Positions 51,689 to 60,489 of a stretch of DNA of 64,000 nucleotides are shown here, piece after piece. The DNA is taken from NCBI RefSeq assembly GCF_000372965.1, contig NZ_KB890024.1, positions 3,226,839 to 3,290,838 of the forward strand, given 5' to 3'. Every line of letters begins with the position of its first letter. Within the stretch, counting starts at the first letter, position 1. Made by a program: the position numbers and the translations under genes. The notes under the pieces were generated by a model. The model was not told where the DNA came from. It saw nothing but the letters and a program-made list of their open reading frames with translations, and searched no databases. The DNA comes from Hoeflea sp. 108 (lineage in GTDB: Bacteria; Pseudomonadota; Alphaproteobacteria; Rhizobiales; Rhizobiaceae).

Positions 51689-51929
51689 CCAATTCCTGTT
51701 CTCCGCCAGGAGGGTGAATGCTCTTGCTCGCGCCACAAACAGACGTCCGGCAGGTGCGGACAACAAGCTGCTGACGCTGACTATGCCGTGCGCAAGTCGA
51801 ATGACGTCACACCAAGAAGAACAGCCAGCCATGGCATGTTCGTGCTCACAATATAGCTAATCTGCTTTTTTGGTCTTCCGCGAATTGGCTGACGAACGGG
51901 GATTGACTTGAAGGTCGATAGCGATAGGT

Positions 51930-52115
51930 TGCGCCCGTCAAGGTTCTGTCACGACGGCCTGCGCCAACGTGACAGCTAAGAGGGAATCCGGTGCGAAACC
52001 GGAGCTGACCCGCAACTGTAAGCGGCGAGTTGTTACGCCAACGACGTCACTGGCACTTCGGTGCTGGGAAGACAGGCGAAACAGCGATGAACCGCGAGCC
52101 AGGAGACCTGCCTGA
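51930..52115 (+). promoter_or_regulatory. Cobalamin (AdoCbl) riboswitch
   Basis: The core is unmistakable: AAGAGGGAATCCGGTGCGAA and ACCGGAGCTGACCCGCAACT, then the peripheral arm, and the B12 box AGCCAGGAGACCTGCC at 52097-52112. It is followed by a terminator hairpin at 52202-52232, so high cobalamin would stop transcription and low cobalamin allow it. It controls the CbiX-like/ferredoxin gene and the ABC transporter downstream. Confidence 0.95.
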
Positions 52116-52201
52116 CTGCTTAGGTTCCGTGGTCGGGGTGTGCCACAGGAGCGCGCGCTGTCGCGGCTGCCTCCGGCATGTCTGCGCGGCCACGTTTCCA
52201 T

Positions 52202-52232
52202 ATCCCCGCTCGCATCAGGTCGGGGATTTTTT
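52202..52232 (+). terminator. Riboswitch expression-platform terminator
   Basis: The stem ATCCCCG (52202-52208) pairs with CGGGGAT (52221-52227) and is followed by a run of six T. It is placed about 90 bases after the B12 box, as expected for a transcription-attenuating riboswitch. A coding start at ATG 52178 would have to run through this terminator. Confidence 0.88.
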
Positions 52233-52282
52233 CGTTGGAAACAGATTTTCCTTTTTCGAACTCCAAACTCAAGCCGGGCAAA

Positions 52283-53065
52283 GTGGCGTCCGGGCGGGCC
52301 GTATTGCTGGTCGCAAAGTCGGCATTTGCAGCGGCTCCGCATGCCGAAATGCAACGCATGGCGGCAATGGCTGCATTGTTACAGGGGGTAGCTACGGCGG
52401 TTGCCTGCTATTCCGAGCAGGGTCAGCCCTCGCTGCGCGACGCGCTCCTGTCATTGCGCGGCGGGCCTTATGAAACCATCATCGTGGTGCCGCTGGTTCT
52501 TCCGCTGGAGCCAGGATTCCTCAACTGGATCACACGCTCGCTGAAGCGCTGGCAGTCCGAACATCCAGGTGGGTGGCCGCCGATCCGGATATCCCGCGAT
52601 ATCGCCCAGAGCCTCCATTTCGAGCCCTTGCTCGGGGCTCTCATCAACGGTGCTTCTGCCGAGCCTGCAATTCCAACCGACGATCCCGTCAAGCAGGAAG
52701 GATCGCTGGTGCCGGCGCAGAAGCGACGAGTCCTTGTCTGCGAAGGCGGCGCCTGCAACGCGGCCGGCGCACACGCGATTTGGGGCCACCTGCGCAACGT
52801 GCAGGAAAACCGCAAGCTGCGCACGACCGGCGACGGCACGATGACCGCCAAGGCGACATGCCTCGGGCCCTGCAATCTCGCGCCCGTGCTCCAGGTCTTT
52901 CCCGAAGGCACCTATTACGGCGGCGTCACCGAGACGGCGGTCGACCGTATCGTCGAGGAACACCTGCTCGGCGGCCGGGTCGTCGAAGATTTCGCCTACC
53001 AGCCGACGGGCCGCAAACAGCGGCTGCGTCTCGTGGCCAAGAATTCCACATCTACAGGAGAGTAA
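52283..53065 (+). CDS. CbiX-like domain fused to a [2Fe-2S] ferredoxin domain
   Basis: A product of about 260 residues from GTG 52283 (an ATG at 52178 lies before the riboswitch terminator and is unlikely; TTG 52235 is another option). The N-terminal domain resembles sirohydrochlorin cobaltochelatase CbiX: AVLLVAKSAFAAAPHAEMQR, GQPSLRDALLSLRGGPYETI and IVVPLVLPLEPG. The usual metal-binding histidines (HGS and GGH segments) are missing. The C-terminal domain is a thioredoxin-like ferredoxin: VLVCEGGACNAAGAHAIW then AKATCLGPCNLAPVLQVFPE, four cysteines for one [2Fe-2S] cluster. First gene under the cobalamin riboswitch, 1 base before the binding-protein gene. It may handle cobalt or reduce a corrinoid; the exact role is not known. 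Confidence 0.8.
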   Translation: MASGRAVLLVAKSAFAAAPHAEMQRMAAMAALLQGVATAVACYSEQGQPSLRDALLSLRGGPYETIIVVPLVLPLEPGFLNWITRSLKRWQSEHPGGWPPIRISRDIAQSLHFEPLLGALINGASAEPAIPTDDPVKQEGSLVPAQKRRVLVCEGGACNAAGAHAIWGHLRNVQENRKLRTTGDGTMTAKATCLGPCNLAPVLQVFPEGTYYGGVTETAVDRIVEEHLLGGRVVEDFAYQPTGRKQRLRLVAKNSTSTGE

Positions 53066-53066
53066 G

Positions 53067-54599
53067 ATGAACTATCTTTCGCGGACCGCATTGGCCGCGC
53101 TTGCCGCCACCTGGTCGACCTTCGCCTTGCCTGCTTTCGCCCAGGAAGCGGCGCCTGCGGACGAGCAGGTCTTGCGGCTCGTTACGGCAAACATGCCGCG
53201 CTCGCTCGACCCCATCAACATCGATGCCCAGCGGATCATCAACAACGGCTTCGCCGAGCCGCTGGTTCATGCCACGCTCGACGGCGCCAACCTCATCCCG
53301 GCGCTCGCCAAAAGCTGGGAGCGGGTTGAACCGACCTTGTGGCGGATCGAGTTGCAGCCGAACGCCAGGTTCTGGAGCGGCGCGCCCGTCGATGCGGCGG
53401 CCGTCCAGGCATCCTTCGAGCGACACCAGGCCAAGAACACCCGCGCGGCCTCGATCCTGCGTGGCGCGACGTTCAAGGCCGTGGGTCCAACCACGCTTGA
53501 AATCCGCACCGAGAGGCCGGACCCGGCATTCCTGTTCAAGACGGTCACGATCGCTGTGCACAACGCCGCGCGCGCCGAAGAACTCGGCGATCGATACGCG
53601 CTGGAGGCCGACCTCTCCGGCTACTTCAAGCCTGCCGAGTTTGTCCCCGGCGAGCTCGTGGTGGCCAAGCCGTTCGAGGGCTACTGGGGCGAGCAGCCCA
53701 AGCTCCAGCGGCTCGAAGCCCGTTTCGTCGTCGATCCGCAGACCCGCTATCTGGCCATGCAGTCGGGCGAGGCCGACATGGATGCCAACGTCCAGTTCGA
53801 GCAGCGCCGCGCCTATGTCCGCTCCAAAGACTACAAGTTCCCTGTCGTCAACGCGAGCAACTGGAACATCTGGATGAACTACCGCAACCCTCTGCTTCAG
53901 GATGTGAAGCTGCGGGAAGCACTCAGCCTCGGCACCGATCGCAACGAGATCGTCGACGGCGTGATGGCGCCATTTGCGACGCACTCGACCGGGCACTTTC
54001 CCGCCGGCCTGCCCTACGCGATCGAGACGAAGCAGGTCACCGACCCTGACCGCGCAAGGGCGCTGCTGGACGAACTCGGCTGGAAGCCTGGCGCAGACGG
54101 CATCCGCGAGCGTGACGGCAAGAAGCTCGAATTCACCGTGTTGACCTATGGCTGGTGGCAGACCGTCGCCGTCGCTCTTGAGGCGCAGTGGCGCAAGATC
54201 GGCGTTTCCGCCAAGCTTCACGTGGTCGAGCCGACGGCCTCCAACCAGATCATGCTCGACGGGGCATTCGACATCGCAACCTACTGCTCGTGCGGCACAG
54301 CCACCGGCGACCTCAACGGCCAGCTCTCCAGCTTCTACCGTTCGGACGCCGTGCAGAACTGGCAGCGCTACGCGAACCCTGAGGTCGACGCGCTCATCGA
54401 CCAGCTGCGCACGGAGGCCGACACCGACGCTCGTTTTGCCTTGGCAAGGCAGATTCAGGAAAAAGTGATGGCCGACACCGCGCTGATCTACGTCGCCAAC
54501 GCCGAACTGATCGGCATCGCGCACAACAGGCGCGTCGCAGGCGTCGACGTCGAGCGTCCGCGCGACATCACGCCTTCGATGTATATCGCGGCGGAGTGA
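53067..54599 (+). CDS. ABC transporter substrate-binding protein (peptide/nickel family), cobalamin-controlled
   Basis: A 510-residue periplasmic protein of the DppA/NikA family. Signal peptide LAALAATWSTFALPAFAQ; then RLVTANMPRSLDPINIDAQR, LVHATLDGANLIPALAKSWE, NARFWSGAPVDAAAVQASFE and LREALSLGTDRNEIVDGV. An unusual IATYCSCGTATGDLNG stretch near residue 410 holds two cysteines one residue apart, which could coordinate a metal. AGGAG precedes the ATG. Gene order and the riboswitch suggest uptake of cobalt, a cobalt chelate or a corrinoid; ordinary oligopeptides are the alternative. Confidence 0.88.
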   Translation: MNYLSRTALAALAATWSTFALPAFAQEAAPADEQVLRLVTANMPRSLDPINIDAQRIINNGFAEPLVHATLDGANLIPALAKSWERVEPTLWRIELQPNARFWSGAPVDAAAVQASFERHQAKNTRAASILRGATFKAVGPTTLEIRTERPDPAFLFKTVTIAVHNAARAEELGDRYALEADLSGYFKPAEFVPGELVVAKPFEGYWGEQPKLQRLEARFVVDPQTRYLAMQSGEADMDANVQFEQRRAYVRSKDYKFPVVNASNWNIWMNYRNPLLQDVKLREALSLGTDRNEIVDGVMAPFATHSTGHFPAGLPYAIETKQVTDPDRARALLDELGWKPGADGIRERDGKKLEFTVLTYGWWQTVAVALEAQWRKIGVSAKLHVVEPTASNQIMLDGAFDIATYCSCGTATGDLNGQLSSFYRSDAVQNWQRYANPEVDALIDQLRTEADTDARFALARQIQEKVMADTALIYVANAELIGIAHNRRVAGVDVERPRDITPSMYIAAE

Positions 54600-54602
54600 C
54601 GA

Positions 54603-55565
54603 ATGCTCGGCTACGCGCTCCGACGCGCCCTGGCCGGGCTTTCGGTCCTGTTCGGGATAACCGTGGTCGTCTTCCTGATGCTGCGGTTCATCCCGGGCGA
54701 TCCAGCCACGGCGGTGCTGCTGACCATGGTCGAGCCCGGCCTCGATTCCGCACAGATCACCCAGCGCGATATCGATGAGCTGCGCGACCAGATGGGCCTG
54801 AACGCCCCTCTGCCGCAGCAATATGTGACGTGGCTCGGACGCGTGGCAACGGGCAATCTCGGAACCTCGCTGCGCAGTCGCCAGCCCATTGCCGACGAGC
54901 TGGCGGCTCGCCTTCCAGCAACGCTGAAACTCGGAGGTGCCGCACTTGTGGTGATGTTCGTCATCGCCATTCCAAGTGGAATCCTCGGCGGCCTCTATGC
55001 CGGGCGCACCACCGATCACGTGACCCGGGTGCTGAGCCTGGTCGGCGAGTCCCTGCCGAGTTTCTTTCTTGGGGTCCTGCTCATCTATCTCTTCGCCATC
55101 ACGCTGGGCTGGCTGCCGGCCATGGGCGGCAGGCGGCCGGAAAGCATCATCCTGCCTGCCGTCACGCTCGGCGTCGGCATCGCCGCGGCGACCTCACGGC
55201 TTCTTCGCGCCAGCCTGCTCGACACCCTGTCGCAGCCCTACATGCTGATGGCCGAAGCAAAGGGCATGAAGCGGCGCACGTTGCTTTTCCGTCACGCCCT
55301 GCGGCCGGCGCTGATACCGGTGATCACCGCTGCCTCGCTTGTCGCCGGCGGCCTGCTCGGCGGCACCGCCGTGATCGAGACGGTCTTTGCCTGGCCCGGA
55401 GTCGGTCGATACATGGTCGAGGCGATCGGCGGCCGCGACTATCCCGTCATCCAGGGCTTCACGCTGCTGATGGCGAGCCTGTTCGTGATCATCAATTTCG
55501 CCGTTGACATTCTCTACCGCTTCATGGATCCGCGGGTCCGCATCGAAGAGCACGGCAATGTCTGA
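54603..55565 (+). CDS. ABC transporter permease, DppB/NikB type
   Basis: A 320-residue inner-membrane protein with six segments: RALAGLSVLFGITVVVFLML, RFIPGDPATAVLL motif, LGGAALVVMFVIAIPSGILG, FFLGVLLIYLFAITLGWLPA. The EAA loop is EAKGMKRRTLLFRHALRPAL, docking site for the ATPase. Length normal. Starts 3 bases after the binding-protein stop. Confidence 0.93.
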   Translation: MLGYALRRALAGLSVLFGITVVVFLMLRFIPGDPATAVLLTMVEPGLDSAQITQRDIDELRDQMGLNAPLPQQYVTWLGRVATGNLGTSLRSRQPIADELAARLPATLKLGGAALVVMFVIAIPSGILGGLYAGRTTDHVTRVLSLVGESLPSFFLGVLLIYLFAITLGWLPAMGGRRPESIILPAVTLGVGIAAATSRLLRASLLDTLSQPYMLMAEAKGMKRRTLLFRHALRPALIPVITAASLVAGGLLGGTAVIETVFAWPGVGRYMVEAIGGRDYPVIQGFTLLMASLFVIINFAVDILYRFMDPRVRIEEHGNV

Positions 55566-57315
55566 CCGCGTTCTGCGTCGCTTTGCGAGCGGCCTGCGCC
55601 GCGACCCGGTCGGCATGCTTTTGCTGGCCATCGTCGTTGCAATGCTGGCCGCAGTGCTCGCCGCACCTCTCATCTCCGGCCTGAGCCCTGTCGACACCGA
55701 CTTCAAGCGGGTCCTCGTGCCGCCGAATGCCGTCAACTGGCTCGGAACGGACGATTTCGGTCGCGACGTCTTCACGCGGCTTCTCCACGGCGGCCGCACC
55801 TCGCTGACGGTGGCGGCCATTGCCGTGCTGATTGTCATGTCGATCGGGGTCACTGTCGGCATCGTGGCCGGCTATTTCGGAGGCGTGGTCGACCTCGTCC
55901 TGACCAAGATCATCGATGTGCTGCTCGCCTTCCCACGGCTGGTGCTGGCGATCGCCGTCGCCGCGCTCATGGGCGGCGGCATGGTACCGCTCACCATCGC
56001 CATTTCGGTCGTCGCGTGGCCGGCCTATGCCCGCATCATCCGTGGCTTCACACTTCAGCTGGCGCAGGAGGGATATGTGTCGGCCGCACGATGCCTGGGA
56101 ACACCGACCTGGAAAATCCTGACCGGCCACATCGCCCTGAACCTGACCGGGCCGATCCTCGTTCTGGCGATGCTCGACATCGGAAACCTGATCCTTGCGG
56201 TCTCCGCACTCTCGTTCCTCGGCCTCGGGGTGCCGCCTCCTGCGCCTGAATGGGGCGCCATGCTGAACGAGGGTCGTGGCAGCATGGAGATCGCGCCCTG
56301 GCTGGTGCTCGCACCGGGCATGGCAATCTTCATCGTCGTATTGGCTGCCAACTATTTCGGCGACATCGTGCGCGACAGCGTCGAGGGCCGCCCCGTCCAT
56401 GGCCCGCGCAACTGGCTGCGTCTCCCGCGCTGGGGCGCCAGCCGTCCCCTGCATGCGCAGGCCATCGTCGCCTCATACGAGGCGTCCCCGGATGCGGCCT
56501 CCCCTGCCCTTGATCTGCAGGCTGTCCGGGTCGAGGTCGTCGACCCTCGGTCGCCTTATTTCGGCCGGCCCATCCTCAATGAGGTGAGCCTGCGTGTCGG
56601 GCGCGGCGAAAGCATCGGGCTGATCGGCGAAAGCGGCTCCGGCAAGAGCACGGTCGCTGCCCTGGCGCTCGGCCTGACAAGGCCCCCGCTGGGCCTTGTG
56701 AGCGGCCGTGCCGCCCTGTTTGGCCAGGATACGGCTCCCTGGTCCTGGGACGATTGGCAACAGGTGCGCGGGCGGATGGCCACGCTGGTCAACCAGGATC
56801 CTCTGGCCGCCCTCAACCCCGTGCTGCGCATCGGTGACCAGATCCGCGAGGTGATGCAGGTTCACCTTGCCCCCTCCCCAGCAGCGATCGAACACAGGCT
56901 GAGCGAGGTACTGGACGAGGTTCAGCTGCCCGCGCGCGTCCTAAGGCAGTTTCCGCACGAGCTCAGCGGCGGCATGCGGCAGCGTGTCGTCATCGCGATG
57001 GCAGTCGTCAACAGGCCAAGGCTGCTCATTGCCGACGAACCGACGACGGCGCTCGATGTGTCGACCCAACTCCGTATCCTGGACCTGCTTCGCGACCTGC
57101 AGGCCCGTTACGGGCTTGCCCTGGTTTTCGTGTCGCACGATTTGCGTGTGGTCTCGCGCGTGGTCGATCGCGTGGCGATCATGCGAAACGGCACAATCGT
57201 GGACAGCGGCCCGACCGCAAAGGTGTTCGCAGACGCGTCCCATCCATATACGCGTGAGCTGCTGACGGCGGTGCCGGGCCGCCGGCTCCGCTCCGCATCT
57301 TTGAGCGAGACATGA
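55558..57315 (+). CDS. ABC transporter permease-ATPase fusion (DppC-DppD type)
   Basis: A 585-residue two-domain protein. Residues about 1-280 are a DppC/NikC-like permease (LLLAIVVAMLAAVLAAPLIS, GTDDFGRDVFTRLLHGGRTS, EAA-type loop EGYVSAARCLGTPTWKILTG). Residues about 310-585 are an ABC ATPase: Walker A LIGESGSGKSTVAALALGL, signature ELSGGMRQRVVIAMA, Walker B LLIADEPTTALDVST, switch VSHDLRVVSRVVD. Most relatives are two separate proteins; here one polypeptide links half of the membrane channel to one ATPase. The start at ATG 55558 overlaps the previous stop by 8 bases. Confidence 0.9.
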   Translation: MSDRVLRRFASGLRRDPVGMLLLAIVVAMLAAVLAAPLISGLSPVDTDFKRVLVPPNAVNWLGTDDFGRDVFTRLLHGGRTSLTVAAIAVLIVMSIGVTVGIVAGYFGGVVDLVLTKIIDVLLAFPRLVLAIAVAALMGGGMVPLTIAISVVAWPAYARIIRGFTLQLAQEGYVSAARCLGTPTWKILTGHIALNLTGPILVLAMLDIGNLILAVSALSFLGLGVPPPAPEWGAMLNEGRGSMEIAPWLVLAPGMAIFIVVLAANYFGDIVRDSVEGRPVHGPRNWLRLPRWGASRPLHAQAIVASYEASPDAASPALDLQAVRVEVVDPRSPYFGRPILNEVSLRVGRGESIGLIGESGSGKSTVAALALGLTRPPLGLVSGRAALFGQDTAPWSWDDWQQVRGRMATLVNQDPLAALNPVLRIGDQIREVMQVHLAPSPAAIEHRLSEVLDEVQLPARVLRQFPHELSGGMRQRVVIAMAVVNRPRLLIADEPTTALDVSTQLRILDLLRDLQARYGLALVFVSHDLRVVSRVVDRVAIMRNGTIVDSGPTAKVFADASHPYTRELLTAVPGRRLRSASLSET

Positions 57316-58076
57316 CCATGCTGTCGGTAGAGCAGCTTTCCAAACGCTATAAGGACAACAGGGTTCTGACCGATGTCTCCTTCGCAATAGGCCGCGCCGA
57401 GATCGTGGGGCTCGTCGGACAGTCCGGTTCAGGCAAGAGCACGATTGCCAGGTGCATCCTCGGCCTTGAGCGGCCGGACAGCGGTCACCTGCGATGGCAT
57501 GGCCAATCGCTTGCCGACGGCATGGTGCGCCGCAGGGCCCGCCGCAGCATGCAGGCTGTATTTCAGGATCCGAGGTCCAGCCTCAACCCGCGCTGGACCA
57601 TCCGCAGGATCCTGTCCGAGCCGCTGGTCAACTGGCTTCCCCGGGAAGGAGCCGAGGCACGGAACGAACGCCTTTGCCGCCTGCTCGAGCGTGTCGCGCT
57701 CACCGCCGACCTGCTCGATCGCCATCCGCACGAGCTCAGCACAGGCCAGTGCCAGCGTGTCTGCATGGCCCGGGCGCTTGCCCCGGAGCCTGAGCTGCTG
57801 GTGCTGGATGAGCCTCTCTCTGCGCTCGACGTCTCGGTTCAGGCGAGACTGATCGACTTGCTCCTCGACCTCCATCGCACGTCTGGCATCAGCTATCTGC
57901 TCGTTACCCACGACTTCGGGGTGGTTGCAGACATCTGCCAGAAGATCGTCGTCCTGGATCGGGGCCAGGTTGTGGAAGACGGCAAGGTCGACACGGTCCT
58001 GTCGCAGCCATCCCATTCATACACGCAGACGCTGTTGCGCGACGTGCTGCCGATGCCGCAATGGAGCGTCAGTTAG
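57312..58076 (+). CDS. ABC transporter ATPase, DppF/NikE type
   Basis: A 254-residue ATPase: Walker A VGQSGSGKSTIARCILG, signature ELSTGQCQRVCMARAL (LSTGQ rather than LSGGQ), Walker B LLVLDEPLSALDVSVQARLI, switch VTHDFGVVADIC. The short C-terminus (LPMPQWSVS) lacks the cysteine-rich oligopeptide tail common in OppF. The ATG overlaps the fusion gene's stop as ATGA. Last gene of the cobalamin operon. Confidence 0.92.
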   Translation: MTMLSVEQLSKRYKDNRVLTDVSFAIGRAEIVGLVGQSGSGKSTIARCILGLERPDSGHLRWHGQSLADGMVRRRARRSMQAVFQDPRSSLNPRWTIRRILSEPLVNWLPREGAEARNERLCRLLERVALTADLLDRHPHELSTGQCQRVCMARALAPEPELLVLDEPLSALDVSVQARLIDLLLDLHRTSGISYLLVTHDFGVVADICQKIVVLDRGQVVEDGKVDTVLSQPSHSYTQTLLRDVLPMPQWSVS

Positions 58077-58124
58077 GAAGCTGCGGGCTTCGAACGCCTG
58101 GCGATCAGGCCAAACCATCGCCGG

Positions 58125-58658
58125 TCATGGCGAGGTGGTCAATCGGGACAATTCCCGTTCCGCCTCGGCGCGGTCGGGATCATAGACGAAGCCATGTCTG
58201 CGGCCGATTTCCTTGCGCGCCTCCAGAAAGATCCGGCCGATCTCGAAAAGGCGCTGGGTCGGCATCAACAGCAACCGTCGGCGATCCCTGGTGTCCGGCG
58301 TGCGCACCAGCGTGCCGGATGCAACCATGTCGTCGATGTGCCGGGTAATGGTGACATTGCTGGTGAAGGCCTCGAAATAGGTCGCCACCTCCTTCACCGT
58401 CAATATTTCGCCCTGCAGCCATTTGTGACCGATAAGGGTGAAGATCATGTCCGCCTCGAAGATGCTGCGCCATGGATGCTTGAGGAAGCCGCTCTTGATC
58501 ATCTGCCTGCGAAATTCTGCCCGGTATTCGAGCCATGACACATCCGAAGCGAGCACGGCACGATGCTCCTGATCGAGCGCTACCTCCGAATGCCGGTCGA
58601 TCGACAGCACTTCATCAAAGACTTCTTTCGGTGGCAGTGGTGCTTTCCTGTTCCCCAT
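58125..58658 (-). CDS. MarR-like winged-helix regulator
   Basis: A 177-residue product with a winged-helix core: ADMIFTLIGHKWLQGEILTV, KEVATYFEAFTSNVTITRHI (recognition helix region) and DMVASGTLVRTPDTRDRRRL (wing). Layout is MarR-like and it would bind as a dimer. Target unknown; it faces the end of the cobalamin transport operon, so a role in that operon is possible but not shown. Confidence 0.78.
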   Translation of the reverse strand: MGNRKAPLPPKEVFDEVLSIDRHSEVALDQEHRAVLASDVSWLEYRAEFRRQMIKSGFLKHPWRSIFEADMIFTLIGHKWLQGEILTVKEVATYFEAFTSNVTITRHIDDMVASGTLVRTPDTRDRRRLLLMPTQRLFEIGRIFLEARKEIGRRHGFVYDPDRAEAERELSRLTTSP

Positions 58659-59034
58659 AAGACGATTTTCCCCGTTACCGCTTGGAACTGTGTCTATTCT
58701 TCAAAAGCCGGGCATGGCAACCGCCCTTCCATGCGCTTCGCCAGCCATGTGGCACAATGAAAAACGCGGTCCCCGTGGTCAGCTGCCTGGCCCCATCTCG
58801 CTGCCGCAGTATCGGCCTGGTCTCTCCCAAATTAGCAGAAGAATTGTAATTGATTGGCCCTTCGGCCTCTCCACGGGGCCCGCTATAGCCTGATGGGATC
58901 AGTCGTCGTTGCCAGGCTTGCTGCGGCTCGGAAGACGAGCCGTCAAAGGAGCATCCGGCACATCTGCACCTGACGACAGGGCAGGACGACGAACATCGTC
59001 GGATGCTTCAAACCAAACCGTGGGAAGAGTTGTA
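58659..59034. other. Upstream region of lipoprotein genes
   Basis: Contains the divergent promoter area of the MarR-like gene and lipoprotein genes. An AT-rich patch (58828-58858, with AGAAGAATTGTAATTGATTG) could hold promoter elements. No operator is identified. Confidence 0.4.
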
Positions 59035-59406
59035 ATGAAGACCAGATGGCTTTTTGCTGCTGCGCTGTGCCTGCCTGTGATGGGTTGCACCAGCAGCGAT
59101 GCCCGCATGACTGCGTTGCGGACCGACATGGCCAGTCGCCAGGCGAGCGCCGAAATGGCGGCCCGCCGTCCCGGTGCCACGCCACAAGATATTGAACGCG
59201 CCAGGGGTTTTGCCTCCGCGCAATCGTGCATCGACCAGCTTCAGGCGCATTCGCGCGCCGTGCAGGCACAGGAAATGGCGGTCAGGGGCGCAACAGCAGC
59301 CGTCAGCGTCGCCGGACCAGGTGGCGCACTGGCCGCTCGCGCCATGGGGCCGGTGAACAGCATGGCGATACGCGGCCAGGGCAACTACAGCGTGGCCTGC
59401 TACTAG
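59035..59406 (+). CDS. Lipoprotein, hypothetical
   Basis: A 123-residue product with a lipoprotein signal (WLFAAALCLPVMGCTSS, lipobox cysteine near residue 18). The mature part is helical and alanine-rich with three further cysteines (AQSCIDQLQAHSRAVQAQE; YSVACY end). Start at ATG 59035. It pairs with the next gene, another lipoprotein. Confidence 0.78.
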   Translation: MKTRWLFAAALCLPVMGCTSSDARMTALRTDMASRQASAEMAARRPGATPQDIERARGFASAQSCIDQLQAHSRAVQAQEMAVRGATAAVSVAGPGGALAARAMGPVNSMAIRGQGNYSVACY

Positions 59407-59435
59407 GCGATATCGGATTTGAGGTGTTTGTCGTC

Positions 59436-59819
59436 ATGTATTGCAACGGTCGCATCGCCTGCGTTGTTCTCGCATCACTGGCAGTATTTCAGCTATCTGC
59501 ATGTCAGAGTTCCCAATCCAGTTTCCAGGGCTCGAACTTTTCTGATGAAACGAGAGCCTTGGAAAAACAGCTCAATGCGGAAGCTGCGGCATTTGGCGCA
59601 GCCCAGGGCGCGACAAGCCTCGCCGCATCCGCCGATCCGACCGGCATATCCAGTTTTATCAAGGCTCCAGCTGGACTTGCTGCACGAAACGCATTGGCCA
59701 GAAGTGCCGATGCGCGCATGGATGCCCAACTGGCCCGCGATGAGCAGGCTCTCTACCGACGCTATGGCATGAACCCCGACGGCACGCCTTCCGGCAAGAA
59801 GCCCGGCGCCGGCAACTGA
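59436..59819 (+). CDS. Lipoprotein, hypothetical
   Basis: A 127-residue product: signal IACVVLASLAVFQLSAC with lipobox, then an alanine-rich helical body (EKQLNAEAAAFGAAQGATSL) and a glycine-rich end. GAGG lies 11 bases before ATG 59436. Likely co-transcribed with the preceding lipoprotein, 29 bases away. Confidence 0.75.
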   Translation: MYCNGRIACVVLASLAVFQLSACQSSQSSFQGSNFSDETRALEKQLNAEAAAFGAAQGATSLAASADPTGISSFIKAPAGLAARNALARSADARMDAQLARDEQALYRRYGMNPDGTPSGKKPGAGN

Positions 59820-59951
59820 AACAGGCCCTGCTGCTGTACAAGGCCGGCCCCTTCTCCACGATGACCGATCAAGAGGCCGAACGAACATTTACAGGCTACC
59901 CGCCGCGCAGCCTCCGCCGCCCTGACGGCCGCCGGACTGACGGCCGCCGCG

Positions 59952-60422
59952 TCAGCGCTTCCAGAAATCGCGGTGAGGCGCAAGCAGCTCGTCCTCGATC
60001 TCGGGGAACGGACCGAATACTTCGACGTCCTTCTGGCCGGAGGCAAGCACCGTGCGGGAGGGAAGGCTCATCGTGGGGTTTTCGGGATGGTCGCCAGTCA
60101 GTGCAAGGAGTTTGGTCTCCTCATAGCCGTAGACAAGCCGGCCTATGTTTGCCCAGTAGAGTGTGCCTGCGCACATCGCACAGGGCTCCCCCGTCGATAC
60201 CAGCGTGCAGGTCCAGAGAAATTCCGGCGAATAGGCCGCCGCCGCCCGCCGCGCCAGCTCGCTCTCCGCATGATGCACCGTATCGATGTTGCCTTGGCGC
60301 ATGAGGATCCCGTCGTCGGGCCCGACCAGCACCGCACCGAAGGGATGATGACCATGGGCAGCGGTGGCGCGAGCAACATCATTGGCTTCACGGATATGGG
60401 CGATCATCTGTTCTCTGGTCAT
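59952..60422 (-). CDS. Nucleoside deaminase (cytidine/guanine deaminase family)
   Basis: A 156-residue zinc enzyme: GHHPFGAVLVGPDDG, the proton-shuttle site TVHHAESELA and the zinc site STGEPCAMCAGTLYWANIGR. The order HAE...PCxxC is the cytidine deaminase-like fold; the long C-terminal tail (TMSLPSRTVLASGQKDVEVF) resembles guanine deaminase GuaD and tRNA/nucleoside deaminases. Cytoplasmic. Adds to the purine/nucleoside salvage genes in the window. Confidence 0.88.
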   Translation of the reverse strand: MTREQMIAHIREANDVARATAAHGHHPFGAVLVGPDDGILMRQGNIDTVHHAESELARRAAAAYSPEFLWTCTLVSTGEPCAMCAGTLYWANIGRLVYGYEETKLLALTGDHPENPTMSLPSRTVLASGQKDVEVFGPFPEIEDELLAPHRDFWKR

Positions 60423-60489
60423 GGCAGAATCCCCTCCTATTTTTACGGGCGGCTGGCTGCTCTTCCAAATGGCGACAAGGGCTCTACGA

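Noticed and set aside
53052..55019. 655-codon minus-strand open frame over the binding-protein and permease genes
   Set aside because: Antisense to two well-recognised ABC transporter genes; no domain, no ribosome binding site.
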